A DNA stretch of 19,777 bases, taken from Roseomonas xinghualingensis (lineage in GTDB: Bacteria; Pseudomonadota; Alphaproteobacteria; Acetobacterales; Acetobacteraceae). The DNA lies in the NCBI RefSeq assembly GCF_025791835.1, contig NZ_JAOXLP010000045.1, positions 1 to 19,777 of the forward strand. The letters are read 5' to 3'. This document shows, one piece after another, positions 1 to 7,385 of this stretch. The notes beneath the pieces are model-generated. The model was given only the letters and a program-made list of their open reading frames with translations. It was not told the DNA's origin and made no database searches. Position 1 is the first letter of the stretch, and each line of letters begins with the position of its first letter. Both the position numbers and the translations under genes were made by a program.

Positions 1-120
1 AGCGCCAGACCCTCCAACAACGACGCTTGCTGCACCAGCGTCGAGCCGCCTAACGTCCATCACCAGATGTGCCGGAGCCTCCGCTAAGTCAGCTTCCTCA
101 CTGTCCCAAAGCATTCGACG
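1..120. other. Left-edge stretch without a confident gene
   Basis: This stretch does not align by eye with the ISL3 transposase that follows. The minus strand is open from an ATG near position 113 to the window edge (beginning [14 protein letters not shown]), but I see no ribosome binding site before it and do not recognise the product. It may be the edge of another gene or of an older element joined to the ISL3 remnant. Confidence 0.2.
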
Positions 121-1182
121 ACGGACAAGGCTCGACCTCGATGAGCGGCGCGTGGTCGATCTCCTGCCGGACCGCGAGGCGGCGACGCTCGCAGCATGGC
201 TGAGGGACCACCCCGGCGTCGAGGTGATCGCGCCGGGGCCTACGCCGAGGGCGCCCGGCGCGGCGCACCGGAAGCCGTGCAGGTCGCGGACCGCTGGCAT
301 CTGCTCCGGAACCTCACCGATGCCCTGCAGCTCGTCGTCGATCGCAACCGCCGTCGCCTCCGCGACGTGGCTCAGACGGTCGCCGGGCATCCCGCAGCGC
401 GGGTGCCGCCTCCGCCGCTCCGACCGCCAGCCCGGCTGGAGCAGTACCGGCGGGCGCGGCAGGCCGACCGAGACGCGCGTTTCGCCGAGGTTGCGCGCTT
501 GGCCGCCGCCGGTCAGGGCCTGCGCACCATCGCGCGCGAGACGGGCCTCGCCCGCAATACCGTGCGCGCCTGGCTGGCAACCGGTAGGCCACCGACTTGG
601 CTCAAGGATGAGCGGCCGAGCATCCTTGACCCGTTCATCCCCTATCTCCAGGCCCGCCTGACCGAGGGATGTCGCAACGTCACGGCGCTCTGGAATGAGA
701 TCCGGGAGAAGGGCTTTCGGGGCAAGGCTGGCGTCGTGAGGGCCGGGATAGCGCGGCTCCAGGGTGGACGCGCGCCGACGCCTCGCGCGTGCAAGCCGGT
801 CTGGCGACCTCCCAGCCTACGCGGGGTGACACGTATGCTGTTGTCGGACGCGGTCCTGTCCGAACCCGACGCGATGTTCGTCGCCACGATCCGTGAAGGC
901 GAGATTGGGATCGGAGCTGATCTCGCCCGTCGGTTCGCAGCCATGGTCCGAGAGCGCACCCTCCCTGCTCTACCAGGATGGCTGAACGACGCGCGTATCG
1001 GCCCACTCGCCGGGTTTGCACGGGGCCTCCGGCGGGATCGCGCCGCCATTGAAGCGGCGCTGTCCACGCCCTGGAGCACAGGACCGGTCGAGGGCAAGAT
1101 CACCAAGCTCAAGCTCATCAAGCGTTCAATGTACAGCCGCGCGAACATCACCCTCCTCCGCCAACGCCTGCTCGCCGCGTGA
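121..1182 (+). pseudogene. ISL3-family transposase, N-terminally truncated and frameshifted
   Basis: This is the catalytic and C-terminal part of an ISL3-family DDE transposase. Family landmarks are visible: [19 protein letters not shown] near the left, [17 protein letters not shown] in the middle, and the C-terminal block STGPVEGKITKLKLIKRSMY, which carries the catalytic glutamate. The reading frame changes near 230: the frame starting at 152 runs to DHPGVEVIA, and the matching continuation ([11 protein letters not shown]) is in another frame, so a few codons have been lost with a frameshift. Residues expected between the start of the DDE domain and RRVVDLL also seem missing around 115-140. 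The usual N-terminal zinc-finger and helix-turn-helix region is not in the window. The stop at 1180-1182 is followed nine bases later by the IS3 insertion. The gene is almost certainly inactive. Confidence 0.75.
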
Positions 1183-1220
1183 GAGCAACCTTGATCTTCC
1201 CCTGATTTGATGGACAGGGA

Positions 1221-2081
1221 TCAGGCGGCATTGTGCTCCATCTGCTCTGGCGTCTGATAGCCCAGGGCGGAGTGGATACGCTGCCGGTTGTAGTAGCCTT
1301 CGATGTAGGAGAACACGTCGCGCCTGGCTTCGTCCCGCGTGGCCCATCGGCGCTGCTGGACGAGTTCGACCTTGAGGGTGTGGAAGAAGCTTTCCATGGG
1401 CGCATTGTCCAGACAGTTGCCACGGCGGGTCATGGATTGCCGCATGCCGGCTGCGCTGAGCAGCTTGCGGTAATCGTCGGCAGCATACTGTGAGCCGCGG
1501 TCCGAATGCTGCAGCACCCCAGGTGGCGGCCGCTGCCGCTGGATGGCCATGGTGAGGGCTGCGCAGGTGAGTTCCGCGCGCATGTGCTGGCGCATGGACC
1601 AGCCGACAATCTTGCGGGTGGCCAGGTCGAGCACGGCGGCGAGGTAGAGCCAACCCTCACCAGTGGGCAGATAGGTCATGTCGGCCAGCCAAACTGTGTT
1701 GTGGCGCACGATCCTGAACTGCCGATCCAGCAGATTCGGGGCGACCGGGAGGGCATGGTGGCTGTTGGTGGTCGCTGGACGGAAACGTCGCCCCGCGACT
1801 GCCCGGATCCCGGCCCCTCGCATCAGCCTCTCGACCCGGCCGCGGCTGACCTGGCGTCCCTCGGCCCGCAAAGCGGCCTGCAGGCGCGGGCTACCATAGC
1901 GGCCACGGTGGCTGGCATGCAGCCGTCGGATGTCGGTCAGGATCTGCCGGTTGGCCACGGTCCTGGCGCTGTCAGGACGATACCGCCAGGCGTAGTAGCC
2001 GGAGACGGAGACGCCAAGCACGCGGCAAGCCGCGCGGATAGGCCAGGTGCCCGCATGGGCGGCGATGAGGCGGAACCTCAT
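1221..2081 (-). CDS. IS3-family transposase orfB (DDE integrase)
   Basis: This 286-residue protein is the catalytic half of an IS3-family transposase. An N-terminal HTH-like region (RAACRVLGVSVSGYYAWRYR) is followed by an rve-type integrase core. The catalytic acidic residues are visible in WLADMTYLP, in LQHSDRGSQYAADDY and in CLDNAPMESFFHTLKVE. The C-terminus (YNRQRIHSALGYQTPEQM) is typical of the family. The ATG overlaps the stop codon of the original orfA frame (ATGA), so translation was originally coupled to orfA. The IS30 element now sits 27 bases upstream of this start and separates it from orfA, so expression is probably impaired even though this frame is intact. Confidence 0.9.
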   Translation of the reverse strand: MRFRLIAAHAGTWPIRAACRVLGVSVSGYYAWRYRPDSARTVANRQILTDIRRLHASHRGRYGSPRLQAALRAEGRQVSRGRVERLMRGAGIRAVAGRRFRPATTNSHHALPVAPNLLDRQFRIVRHNTVWLADMTYLPTGEGWLYLAAVLDLATRKIVGWSMRQHMRAELTCAALTMAIQRQRPPPGVLQHSDRGSQYAADDYRKLLSAAGMRQSMTRRGNCLDNAPMESFFHTLKVELVQQRRWATRDEARRDVFSYIEGYYNRQRIHSALGYQTPEQMEHNAA

Positions 2082-2107
2082 CTCGGGGTTTCCGAGAAGA
2101 TGCCGAT

Positions 2108-3335
2108 GGTGGGTTCAACCGGTCGAGGCAACAGCCTGTGCGAGGGTAGCGGCTGGCGTTTTGTAGCCAAGGGTTTTTCTCGGCCGAGTGTTCAGCCGCA
2201 GGGCAATTGCGTCGAGGTCATCCTGGCTGTGCAAGGATAGATCCGACCCCCTGGGCAGGTACTGCCGCAAAAGACCGTTGGTGTTCTCGTTGCTGCCCCG
2301 CTGCCAGGGACTGCGGGGATCGCAGAAGTACACCGCGACATCGGCTGCAACGGCGAAACGCTTGTGCTGGGCCAGCTCCATTCCTCGGTCCCAGGTCAGC
2401 GACGCCATCAGCCCCTGCGGGAGGTGCTGGACCTGCCGGATCAGCGCATCCACCACGCTTGCAGTATCTTTGCCGTCCACCTGCACGAGCATCAGAAAGC
2501 GAGACTGGCGCTCAACCAGGGTTGCGACATGGGTGTTCTTGCCGCCTGAGAGCAGATCGCCTTCCCAGTGACCTGGAACAGCACGGTCTTCGATCTCCGA
2601 GGGGCGCTCGCGGATCGACACGGCGTCGATGATTTGCCCTCTGGGCTGTCCTTCCGTTGTGGAAGCCTTGGCCCGACGCATCAGGCGACGGCTCCGGAGC
2701 GTCGCCAGCAGTTCTCTTTTCGGGACGCCGCGAGCCTGAATGAACAGGCTCCTGTAAATGGTTTCGTGCGACACCCGCATGGCCTCGTCGTCAGCATATT
2801 CCGCCTCAAGCCAGCCGGACACCTGCTGGGGCGACCAATGCTGCGCCAGCTTCTCCGCCACCACGGCCTGCAGGGACCGGTTGGTGGCCAACAAGCACGG
2901 CTTGGGGCGGCGCGCTTGCTGCCAACTCCGGCTGTCGGCAGCCATGGCACGGTACTTCATGCGGCCACCGTTGCGGCCGATCTCACGGCTGACAGTTGAG
3001 GGCGACCGACCGAGTTGCGCCGCGATCTGGCGGAAAGATAAGCCCGCCACCAGCCCCCGCGATATCTCCTCGCGCTCCTCCAACGTCAGGGCGCGGAAAG
3101 ATCTCTTCCGCAGCGGCGGCGCAATGCCACCCGCTGCGCGTAGCACCCCGAAGACCGAACCGGCATGCTTGCCCAGGGCACGACCGATGTCGCTAAGCGA
3201 TTGGCCATCCTTCCACCGAGCCCAGAGCTCCCGTTTCTGCTCTGCTGACAAGCCAGGCCGACCAGTCCGCGCCATCGTGGAACCTCCCGGATCACCGCAG
3301 CAATAACCGCGTTGCGCTCACCGGTTGAACCCACC
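2108..3335 (-). mobile_element. IS30-family insertion sequence nested in the IS3 element
   Basis: The ends are a perfect 16-bp inverted repeat: GGTGGGTTCAACCGGT at 2108-2123 and its complement at 3320-3335, with weaker similarity further inward. The dinucleotide AT occurs on both sides (2106-2107 and 3336-3337) and only once in the rebuilt target, GCCGATGGCTTT, giving a 2-bp target duplication. The element is 1228 bp and holds one transposase gene that fills nearly all of it. It is inserted in the last codons of the IS3 orfA. Confidence 0.88.
2115..3275 (-). CDS. IS30-family transposase
   Basis: This 386-residue protein catalyses transposition of the surrounding element. The N-terminal third holds two helix-turn-helix regions, around residues 10-50 (AEQKRELWARWKDGQSLSDI) and 65-100 (LTLEEREEISRGLVAGLSFR). 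The second leads into SPSTVSREIGRNGG, a typical IS30 feature. The DDE core shows GHWEGDLLSGG, LTWDRGMELAQH and QRGSNENTNGLLRQYLP, which carry the two aspartates and the glutamate. The end (TRPRKTLGYKTPAATL) is the usual family C-terminus. A good ribosome binding site (GGGAGG) lies 7 bases before the ATG. The gene looks intact and probably functional. Confidence 0.92.
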   Translation of the reverse strand: MARTGRPGLSAEQKRELWARWKDGQSLSDIGRALGKHAGSVFGVLRAAGGIAPPLRKRSFRALTLEEREEISRGLVAGLSFRQIAAQLGRSPSTVSREIGRNGGRMKYRAMAADSRSWQQARRPKPCLLATNRSLQAVVAEKLAQHWSPQQVSGWLEAEYADDEAMRVSHETIYRSLFIQARGVPKRELLATLRSRRLMRRAKASTTEGQPRGQIIDAVSIRERPSEIEDRAVPGHWEGDLLSGGKNTHVATLVERQSRFLMLVQVDGKDTASVVDALIRQVQHLPQGLMASLTWDRGMELAQHKRFAVAADVAVYFCDPRSPWQRGSNENTNGLLRQYLPRGSDLSLHSQDDLDAIALRLNTRPRKTLGYKTPAATLAQAVASTG

Positions 3336-3337
3336 AT

Positions 3338-3643
3338 GGCTTTTTCTAAAATGTCACGCTCAAGGCGTGCGCGCTCCAGTTCACGGCGCAGGCGCGCAAT
3401 CTCGGCGGCCTGATCCGCCGGCGAAGATGCTGAGCCAGATGGCGAAGCAACAGAGCCGCTGCCTGCCGTAACGGGCTGCAGCCGCGGCGCCTCACCATTC
3501 TGCCGTCGCCGCCAGCTGCGCAGCATGGAGGGCTGGATGCCCAACTCGCCGGCCACTTGTGTCAGCGGGCGGCCACTGGAGCGCAACAGCGCGACCGCCT
3601 CCTGCTTGAACTCCGGCGCGAACTCTCGCCGTCTCTTGTTCAT
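3338..3643 (-). pseudogene. IS3-family orfA, 3' end displaced by the IS30 insertion
   Basis: orfA encodes the DNA-binding, leucine-zipper half of the IS3 transposase. The start MNKRRREFAPEFKQEAVALL is the usual HTH_Tnp_1 domain. A serine/alanine-rich linker and a coiled coil (AEIARLRRELERARLERDI) follow. The frame reaches LEKA and then enters the IS30 terminus, reading about 85 unrelated residues to a stop at 3086. The original last codons (IGIFSETPR and stop) are found on the far side of the IS30 element at 2107-2081. Because only about nine residues were displaced, the N-terminal part could still be made as a fusion. Confidence 0.8.
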
Positions 3644-3709
3644 CGGACACCTTCCTCGCTCCGTAGAGCTTACTCAGGGGTGTCCATCAATTCGAAGGAA
3701 GATCAACCT

Positions 3710-3731
3710 GCACCAAATCTGCGGAAGAGCC
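3710..3731. repeat. Outer terminal end of the disrupted ISL3 element
   Basis: The sequence after the IS3 target duplication (GCACCAAATCTGCGGAAG then AGCC) reads on the opposite strand as a GGCTCTTCC-type terminus, which is usual for ISL3-family ends. Joining 1187 to 3710 without the IS3 element restores a normal short distance between the transposase stop codon and the end of the element. The partner end lies outside the window or has been lost, so no 8-bp target duplication can be tested. Confidence 0.5.
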
Positions 3732-3819
3732 CGGTTAGGGGTGAAGTTGCCACTGAGAGTTGACCCATGTTCGGACGCTAGCCTCGGCCTTTTGGGCGGG
3801 GGCGGCGGGAGTGTTGGAC

Positions 3820-5349
3820 ATGGCGTTGTTGAGCGTTATCCGGCGCTGGCATGTCCGGGAGCACCTGTCGATCCGCTTGATCGCCCGCCGGACCGGCCTG
3901 TCGCGGAACACCATTCGTAAGTACCTGCGCTCAGGCGCGGTGGAGCCGGTTTTCAGGGCACCGGATCGCCCCAGCAAGCTGGATCCCTTTGCCGAGCGAC
4001 TGGCGGCTTGGCTGCGGGCGGATGCCCGCAGGCCGCGCAAACAGAAACGCACGGCCCGGCAGTTCCACGCGGAGCTGGTCGGGCTCGGCTATGATGGCTC
4101 ATGCCGGCGTGTCGCGGCCTTTGTGCGGGCGTGGCGGGACGACTGGCTCCGCCAGCAGCAGACCACCGGCCGCGGCGTCTTCGTGCCCCTGGCCTTCGGT
4201 CCGGGTGAGGCGTTCCAGTTCGACTGGAGCGAGGAGCACGCCATCCTCAGTGGCGAGCGCACCAAGCTGCAGGTCGCCCATCTCAAGCCCTGCCACAGCC
4301 GGGCTTTCCTGGTGCGGGCTTACCTGCTGCAGACGCACGAGATGCTGTTCGATGCCCACAACCATGGCTTTCGTGTACTGGGCGGCGTGCCGCGGCGCGG
4401 CATCTACGACAACATGCGCACCGCCGTCGACCGGATCGGCCCGAGCCGCGAGCGGCAAGTCAATGCCCGCTTCCTGGCCATGGCGAGCCACTATCTGTTT
4501 GAGCCCGAGTTCTGCAATCCAGCATCGGGTTGGGAGAAAGGTCAGGTCGAGAAAAACGTCCAGGACGCGCGGCACCGGCTGTGGCAGCCCATGCCCCAGC
4601 TCGCCAGCCTGGAGGCGCTGAACGCCTGGCTGGAACAACGCTGCCTCACCCTGTGGGAGGAGATCCCGCACGGGACTGAGCCCGGCAGTATCGCGGCCGT
4701 CTGGCAGCAGGAGGTGGGCTGCCTGATGCCGGTTCGGCGGCTCTTCGACGGCTTCGTGGATGAGACCAAGCGGGTCTCGCCGACCTGCCTCGTGCACTTT
4801 GACCGCAATCGCTACAGCGTGCCCGCCTCCTTCGCCAACAGCCCGGTCAGCCTGCGGGTCTATCCCGACCGCATCGTGGTGGTGGCCGAGGGCGCCGTCA
4901 TCTGCGAGCACCGGCGGGTCATCGTGCGTTCGCATCATGGGCAGGGCCGGACGATCTATGACTGGCGCCACTACCTCGCCGTGATCCAGCGCAAACCCGG
5001 CGCCCTACGCAACGGCGCGCCCTTCGCCGAGCTGCCCGAGGCCTTCCGGCAACTTCAGCGCCACCTGCACGGCCGGTCCGGCGGCGACCGGGATATGGTG
5101 GAGATCCTCTCCCTGGTCCTCCAGCACGATGAGCAGGCCGTGCTCGTCGCCGTGGAGATGGCCTTGCAGGACGGCGTCTCCACCAAGACCCACATCCTGA
5201 ACCTGCTGCACCGGCTCACCGATGGAGCAACCTCTCAGGTGCCGCCGATCGAGGCGCCCCAGGCCCTGGTACTGGCGCAGGAGCCCAAGGCCAACGTCGC
5301 CCGCTATGACAGCCTGCGCCCGAGGCAGGGAGGCCGTCATGCGTCATGA
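3820..5349 (+). CDS. istA: IS21-family transposase IstA
   Basis: IstA is the DDE transposase of the element and works with the IstB ATPase. An N-terminal helix-turn-helix ([20 protein letters not shown]) is followed by the integrase core with [20 protein letters not shown] and [11 protein letters not shown], which carry the catalytic D, D and E. A C-terminal domain ([13 protein letters not shown]) is usual for the family. I chose the ATG at 3820 because a GGGAG lies 8 bases upstream and the protein then begins [11 protein letters not shown], like its relatives. The frame is also open from an ATG at 3760, but that start lies in the terminal repeat. The product is 509 residues. It overlaps istB by 11 bases. 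Confidence 0.92.
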   Translation: MALLSVIRRWHVREHLSIRLIARRTGLSRNTIRKYLRSGAVEPVFRAPDRPSKLDPFAERLAAWLRADARRPRKQKRTARQFHAELVGLGYDGSCRRVAAFVRAWRDDWLRQQQTTGRGVFVPLAFGPGEAFQFDWSEEHAILSGERTKLQVAHLKPCHSRAFLVRAYLLQTHEMLFDAHNHGFRVLGGVPRRGIYDNMRTAVDRIGPSRERQVNARFLAMASHYLFEPEFCNPASGWEKGQVEKNVQDARHRLWQPMPQLASLEALNAWLEQRCLTLWEEIPHGTEPGSIAAVWQQEVGCLMPVRRLFDGFVDETKRVSPTCLVHFDRNRYSVPASFANSPVSLRVYPDRIVVVAEGAVICEHRRVIVRSHHGQGRTIYDWRHYLAVIQRKPGALRNGAPFAELPEAFRQLQRHLHGRSGGDRDMVEILSLVLQHDEQAVLVAVEMALQDGVSTKTHILNLLHRLTDGATSQVPPIEAPQALVLAQEPKANVARYDSLRPRQGGRHAS

Positions 5350-6121
5350 CCCGGCGGCCGCGGCCATCACCATCATGCTGCGCAGCCTCAAGATGCACGG
5401 TATGGCGCAGGCCGCGACCGAACTGACCGAGCAGGGCGCGCCCGCCTTCCAGAGCGCGATCCCCATCCTGTCGCAGCTGCTCAAGGCGGAGATCGCCGAG
5501 CGGGAGGTCCGCTCCATCGCCTACCAGCTCAAGGCCGCACGGTTCCCGACCTACAAGGACCTGGCGGGCTTTGACTTCGCCAGCAGCCAGATCAACGAAG
5601 CCCTGGTCCGCCAGCTCCATACCGGTGTCTTCATGGAGAAAGCCGACAACATCGTGCTGGTCGGTGGGCCCGGCACAGGAAAGACCCATATCGCCACCGC
5701 GCTCGGCGTTCAGGCGGTCGAGCGCCACCGCAAGCGCGTGCGGTTCTTCTCCACGGTCGAACTGGTCAACATCCTCGAGCAGGAGAAAGCGGCAGGGAAG
5801 ACCGGGCAGGTCGCCGCCCGCCTGCTCCACGCCGACCTGCTGATCCTCGACGAGCTGGGATACCTGCCGTTCAGCGCCTCGGGCGGTGCCCTGCTGTTTC
5901 ACCTGCTCAGCAAGCTCTACGAGCAGACCAGCGTCATCATCACCACCAATCTCAGCTTCAGTGAGTGGGCGGCGATCTTCGGAGATGCCAAGATGACCAC
6001 CGCTCTCCTCGACCGGCTCACCCACCACTGCCACATCCTGGAGACCGGAAACGACAGCTTCCGCTTCAGGAACAGCTCCGCCACCCAAGCCCAGCGTGAA
6101 AGGAAGTCACCGCCAAACTGA
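5339..6121 (+). CDS. istB: IS21-family helper ATPase IstB
   Basis: This 260-residue AAA+ ATPase, related to DnaC, assembles on target DNA and recruits IstA. The Walker A motif GGPGTGKT is at about residues 109-116, Walker [13 protein letters not shown] at 167-178, and the sensor region is [12 protein letters not shown]. The ATG at 5339 overlaps the end of istA, which implies translational coupling. The frame is open further upstream, but the N-terminus [19 protein letters not shown] agrees with the family. The sequence is intact. Confidence 0.93.
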   Translation: MRHDPAAAAITIMLRSLKMHGMAQAATELTEQGAPAFQSAIPILSQLLKAEIAEREVRSIAYQLKAARFPTYKDLAGFDFASSQINEALVRQLHTGVFMEKADNIVLVGGPGTGKTHIATALGVQAVERHRKRVRFFSTVELVNILEQEKAAGKTGQVAARLLHADLLILDELGYLPFSASGGALLFHLLSKLYEQTSVIITTNLSFSEWAAIFGDAKMTTALLDRLTHHCHILETGNDSFRFRNSSATQAQRERKSPPN

Positions 6122-6199
6122 CGGGATCTGAAACCCCCGCATCCACAACCCGGGTCAGATCCTCGTGGCAACCCCGGGTCGGCTCTCAGTGGCAATCAA

Positions 6200-6815
6200 C
6201 AGCCTCTCGTCCACGAGACGATCAGTGCCAGGAAGATCGCGGACGTGCTGGAGGTGCCGTTCTTGGCTGGCTTCTTCCAGGAGCAGGCTCGGCATCGTGA
6301 GCTTCGTTGCGGACCGGCGTCTCTCCGGCAGGGTGGCCCGCTGCCGTTGTGCAGGGAGCGCGAGACCCACCGCACCTCGACCAGGCGAAGGTCGCCGCAG
6401 GGCAGTTCAACCACCTCGCCTTCGACGTCCACCAGGGCGAGCCCGCTGCCGGACGGCTTCCTGTCGAGTACGAGCGCGCCGCCCTTCCCGTCGGCCGTCG
6501 CGACCATGGTCTCCTGCCACTTGCCAGGCTTGATGCTGGACGGCGTCGCCGAGGGCTGGTCCAGATTAGCCAAGACGACCCGTCAGTGCGCTAAGTCCGC
6601 TCCCGGTCGAACCCGGCGGAAGCCGCTTGCTTCCGTGCCCCCTGTTCGGCCACCAGTTCCCGAAAAGTTCGCGCTTCGCGTTGTCTATCTGACAGCCGAC
6701 GCTCTGCCCTCGGCCAGCACACGGAAGAGGATGGTTGCCTCTCTCCCCGCCACTGCCGTGCCTGGCCCGGCAAAGCTCACGACCAGATAGCTCAAGGAGG
6801 AGTTCTCGTTCGTAT
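6200..6815. other. Gene remnants between the IS21 element and the first operator
   Basis: About 600 bases have long open frames on both strands but no convincing gene. On the plus strand the frame from the IS21 end reads HETISARKIADVLEVPFL, which looks like the helix-turn-helix end of a small regulator or IrrE-like protein cut by the IS21 insertion; it then runs into low-quality sequence. On the minus strand a frame from a possible TTG at 6573 reads KPGKWQETMVATADGKGGAL and VDVEGEVVELPCGDLRLVEV, which look protein-like, before degenerating. I cannot assign a function to either. Confidence 0.3.
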
Positions 6816-6830
6816 TGTTATATTATAACA
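6816..6830. promoter_or_regulatory. Zur-like operator, copy 1
   Basis: TGTTATATTATAACA is a perfect inverted repeat with 7-bp arms around one central base, in AT-rich surroundings unlike the rest of this GC-rich window. From memory it matches the proteobacterial Zur (zinc uptake regulator) operator core GTTATA-N-TATAAC. It ends 15 bases before the ATG of the small gene at 6846. A bound repressor there would cover the promoter, and the site itself contains TATTAT/TATAAC as a possible -10 box. I infer zinc-dependent repression of that gene. Confidence 0.65.
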
Positions 6831-6845
6831 TATCGATATCCTGGA

Positions 6846-7205
6846 ATGGCAAGAGGGATTTCTGCCGTGGCATGCTCCAGCCACAACGACGTCACGTCAC
6901 GCGACGCGATCTGGTACCGCTACGATGGCGACGACTGGGACAGCTACGACGCCCTTCCGCCCGGCGTCCGGCGGCGGATGCAAGACCATGCCTACGACCC
7001 CTGGGCCGTAAACATGTTCAAGGTCTGGAAGCTGTTCCGGCGGCGCCACGCCAGTTCGGTCCGCGCTGAGCGCTCGCTGCTGAACCATCTCGATCTCTGC
7101 GAGCGAATGGAGCTTGAGGAGTTCGACATCACGCACCGTCGTGCCACCGGCACTGCCCTCCCGCATGTCGCCGCAGGGGTCAGCGTTCTCAGATCGATCC
7201 GATGA
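6846..7205 (+). CDS. Small conserved hypothetical protein, possibly zinc-regulated
   Basis: The product is 119 residues and basic, with no signal peptide or membrane helix. The central part (WYRYDGDDWDSYDALPPGVR, about residues 23-42) and the C-terminus (ALPHVAAGVSVLRS) look conserved. The pattern of W-x2-YDALPP-x-VRRR followed by a helical region recalls DUF6525-type proteins of alphaproteobacteria, but I hold that loosely. The ATG at 6846 is preferred because it follows the Zur-like operator; the frame is open upstream to 6735 but that part is arginine/serine-rich and not protein-like. No strong ribosome binding site is visible. The gene precedes the TonB receptor operon by 180 bases and has its own copy of the operator, so the two are probably co-regulated. 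The function is unknown. Confidence 0.6.
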   Translation: MARGISAVACSSHNDVTSRDAIWYRYDGDDWDSYDALPPGVRRRMQDHAYDPWAVNMFKVWKLFRRRHASSVRAERSLLNHLDLCERMELEEFDITHRRATGTALPHVAAGVSVLRSIR

Positions 7206-7213
7206 ACGGCGCT

Positions 7214-7254
7214 CGTCCCGCGAAGAAGCGGCCCTTGTTCTGAACAGCGGGACG
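7214..7254 (+). terminator. Possible hairpin after the small gene
   Basis: CGTCCCGC at 7214-7221 pairs perfectly with GCGGGACG at 7247-7254 across a 25-base loop. It lies 9 bases after the stop codon of the small gene and could mark the end of that transcript. There is no T-run and the loop is large, so the evidence is weak. Confidence 0.25.
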
Positions 7255-7321
7255 GCTGTGGCTTTGCAGTGACAGGGACCATGGGCAGGGCCATCGCGAG
7301 ACCAACACCCCCTAGTGAAGA

Positions 7322-7340
7322 TGTTATGTTATAATGTATC
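7322..7340 (+). promoter_or_regulatory. Zur-like operator, copy 2, overlapping a -10 box
   Basis: TGTTATGTTATAATGTATC matches the corresponding 19 bases of the operator at 6816 (TGTTATATTATAACATATC) at 16 positions. The TTAT-N3-ATAA core is preserved as an inverted repeat. The site contains a perfect TATAAT (7330-7335), so a repressor bound here would occlude the -10 region of the operon promoter. No good -35 box is seen 16-18 bases upstream. The site lies 46 bases before the preferred start of the TonB receptor gene. I infer repression of the whole downstream operon when zinc is plentiful. Confidence 0.65.
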
Positions 7341-7385
7341 ATCCTTGGCCTACATGTGATCTCCTGGCCAGAAATGCTGTCACCG

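Larger units (their letters stand above)
1192..3705 (-). mobile_element. IS3-family insertion sequence, split by an IS30 element
   Basis: The element has imperfect terminal inverted repeats: the left end reads TGATCTTCCCCTGATTTGAT and the right end, on the complement, TGATCTTCCTTCGAATTGAT, both followed by GGACA. It is flanked by a 4-bp direct repeat ACCT (1188-1191 and 3706-3709), the expected target duplication. Without the IS30 insert and its duplicated AT it is 1284 bp, normal for the family. It carries orfA and orfB on the minus strand. The intact target duplication means that it transposed here as a unit and has not recombined since; the IS30 copy arrived later or was carried in. Confidence 0.88.
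3747..6195 (+). mobile_element. IS21-family insertion sequence (istA-istB)
   Basis: The ends match as inverted repeats: TTGCCACTGAGAGTTGACCC at the left, and on the complement at the right TTGCCACTGAGAGCCGACCC (18 of 20). The right end also has the subterminal repeat CCCGGGTC twice (6149-6181), as expected for the multiple terminal binding sites of the family. The exact boundary may lie a few bases further out on each side. I see no clear target duplication (AAG before, TCA after), so the flanks may have been rearranged. The left end sits 15 bases from the ISL3 terminus. Both genes look intact. Confidence 0.85.

Noticed and set aside
1506..2240. Long plus-strand open frame across IS3 orfB
   Set aside because: It is the complement of the orfB and IS30 coding regions, has no family motifs and runs across the boundary of two elements.
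3747..6195. Target duplication for the IS21 element
   Set aside because: The flanking bases do not match at any boundary I tried, so I did not report one.
7322..7340. Reading the operators as a Fur or NikR site, or looking for a B12 riboswitch before the receptor
   Set aside because: The TGTTATA-N-TATAACA palindrome does not resemble the Fur or NikR consensus, and the leader is too short for a cobalamin riboswitch.
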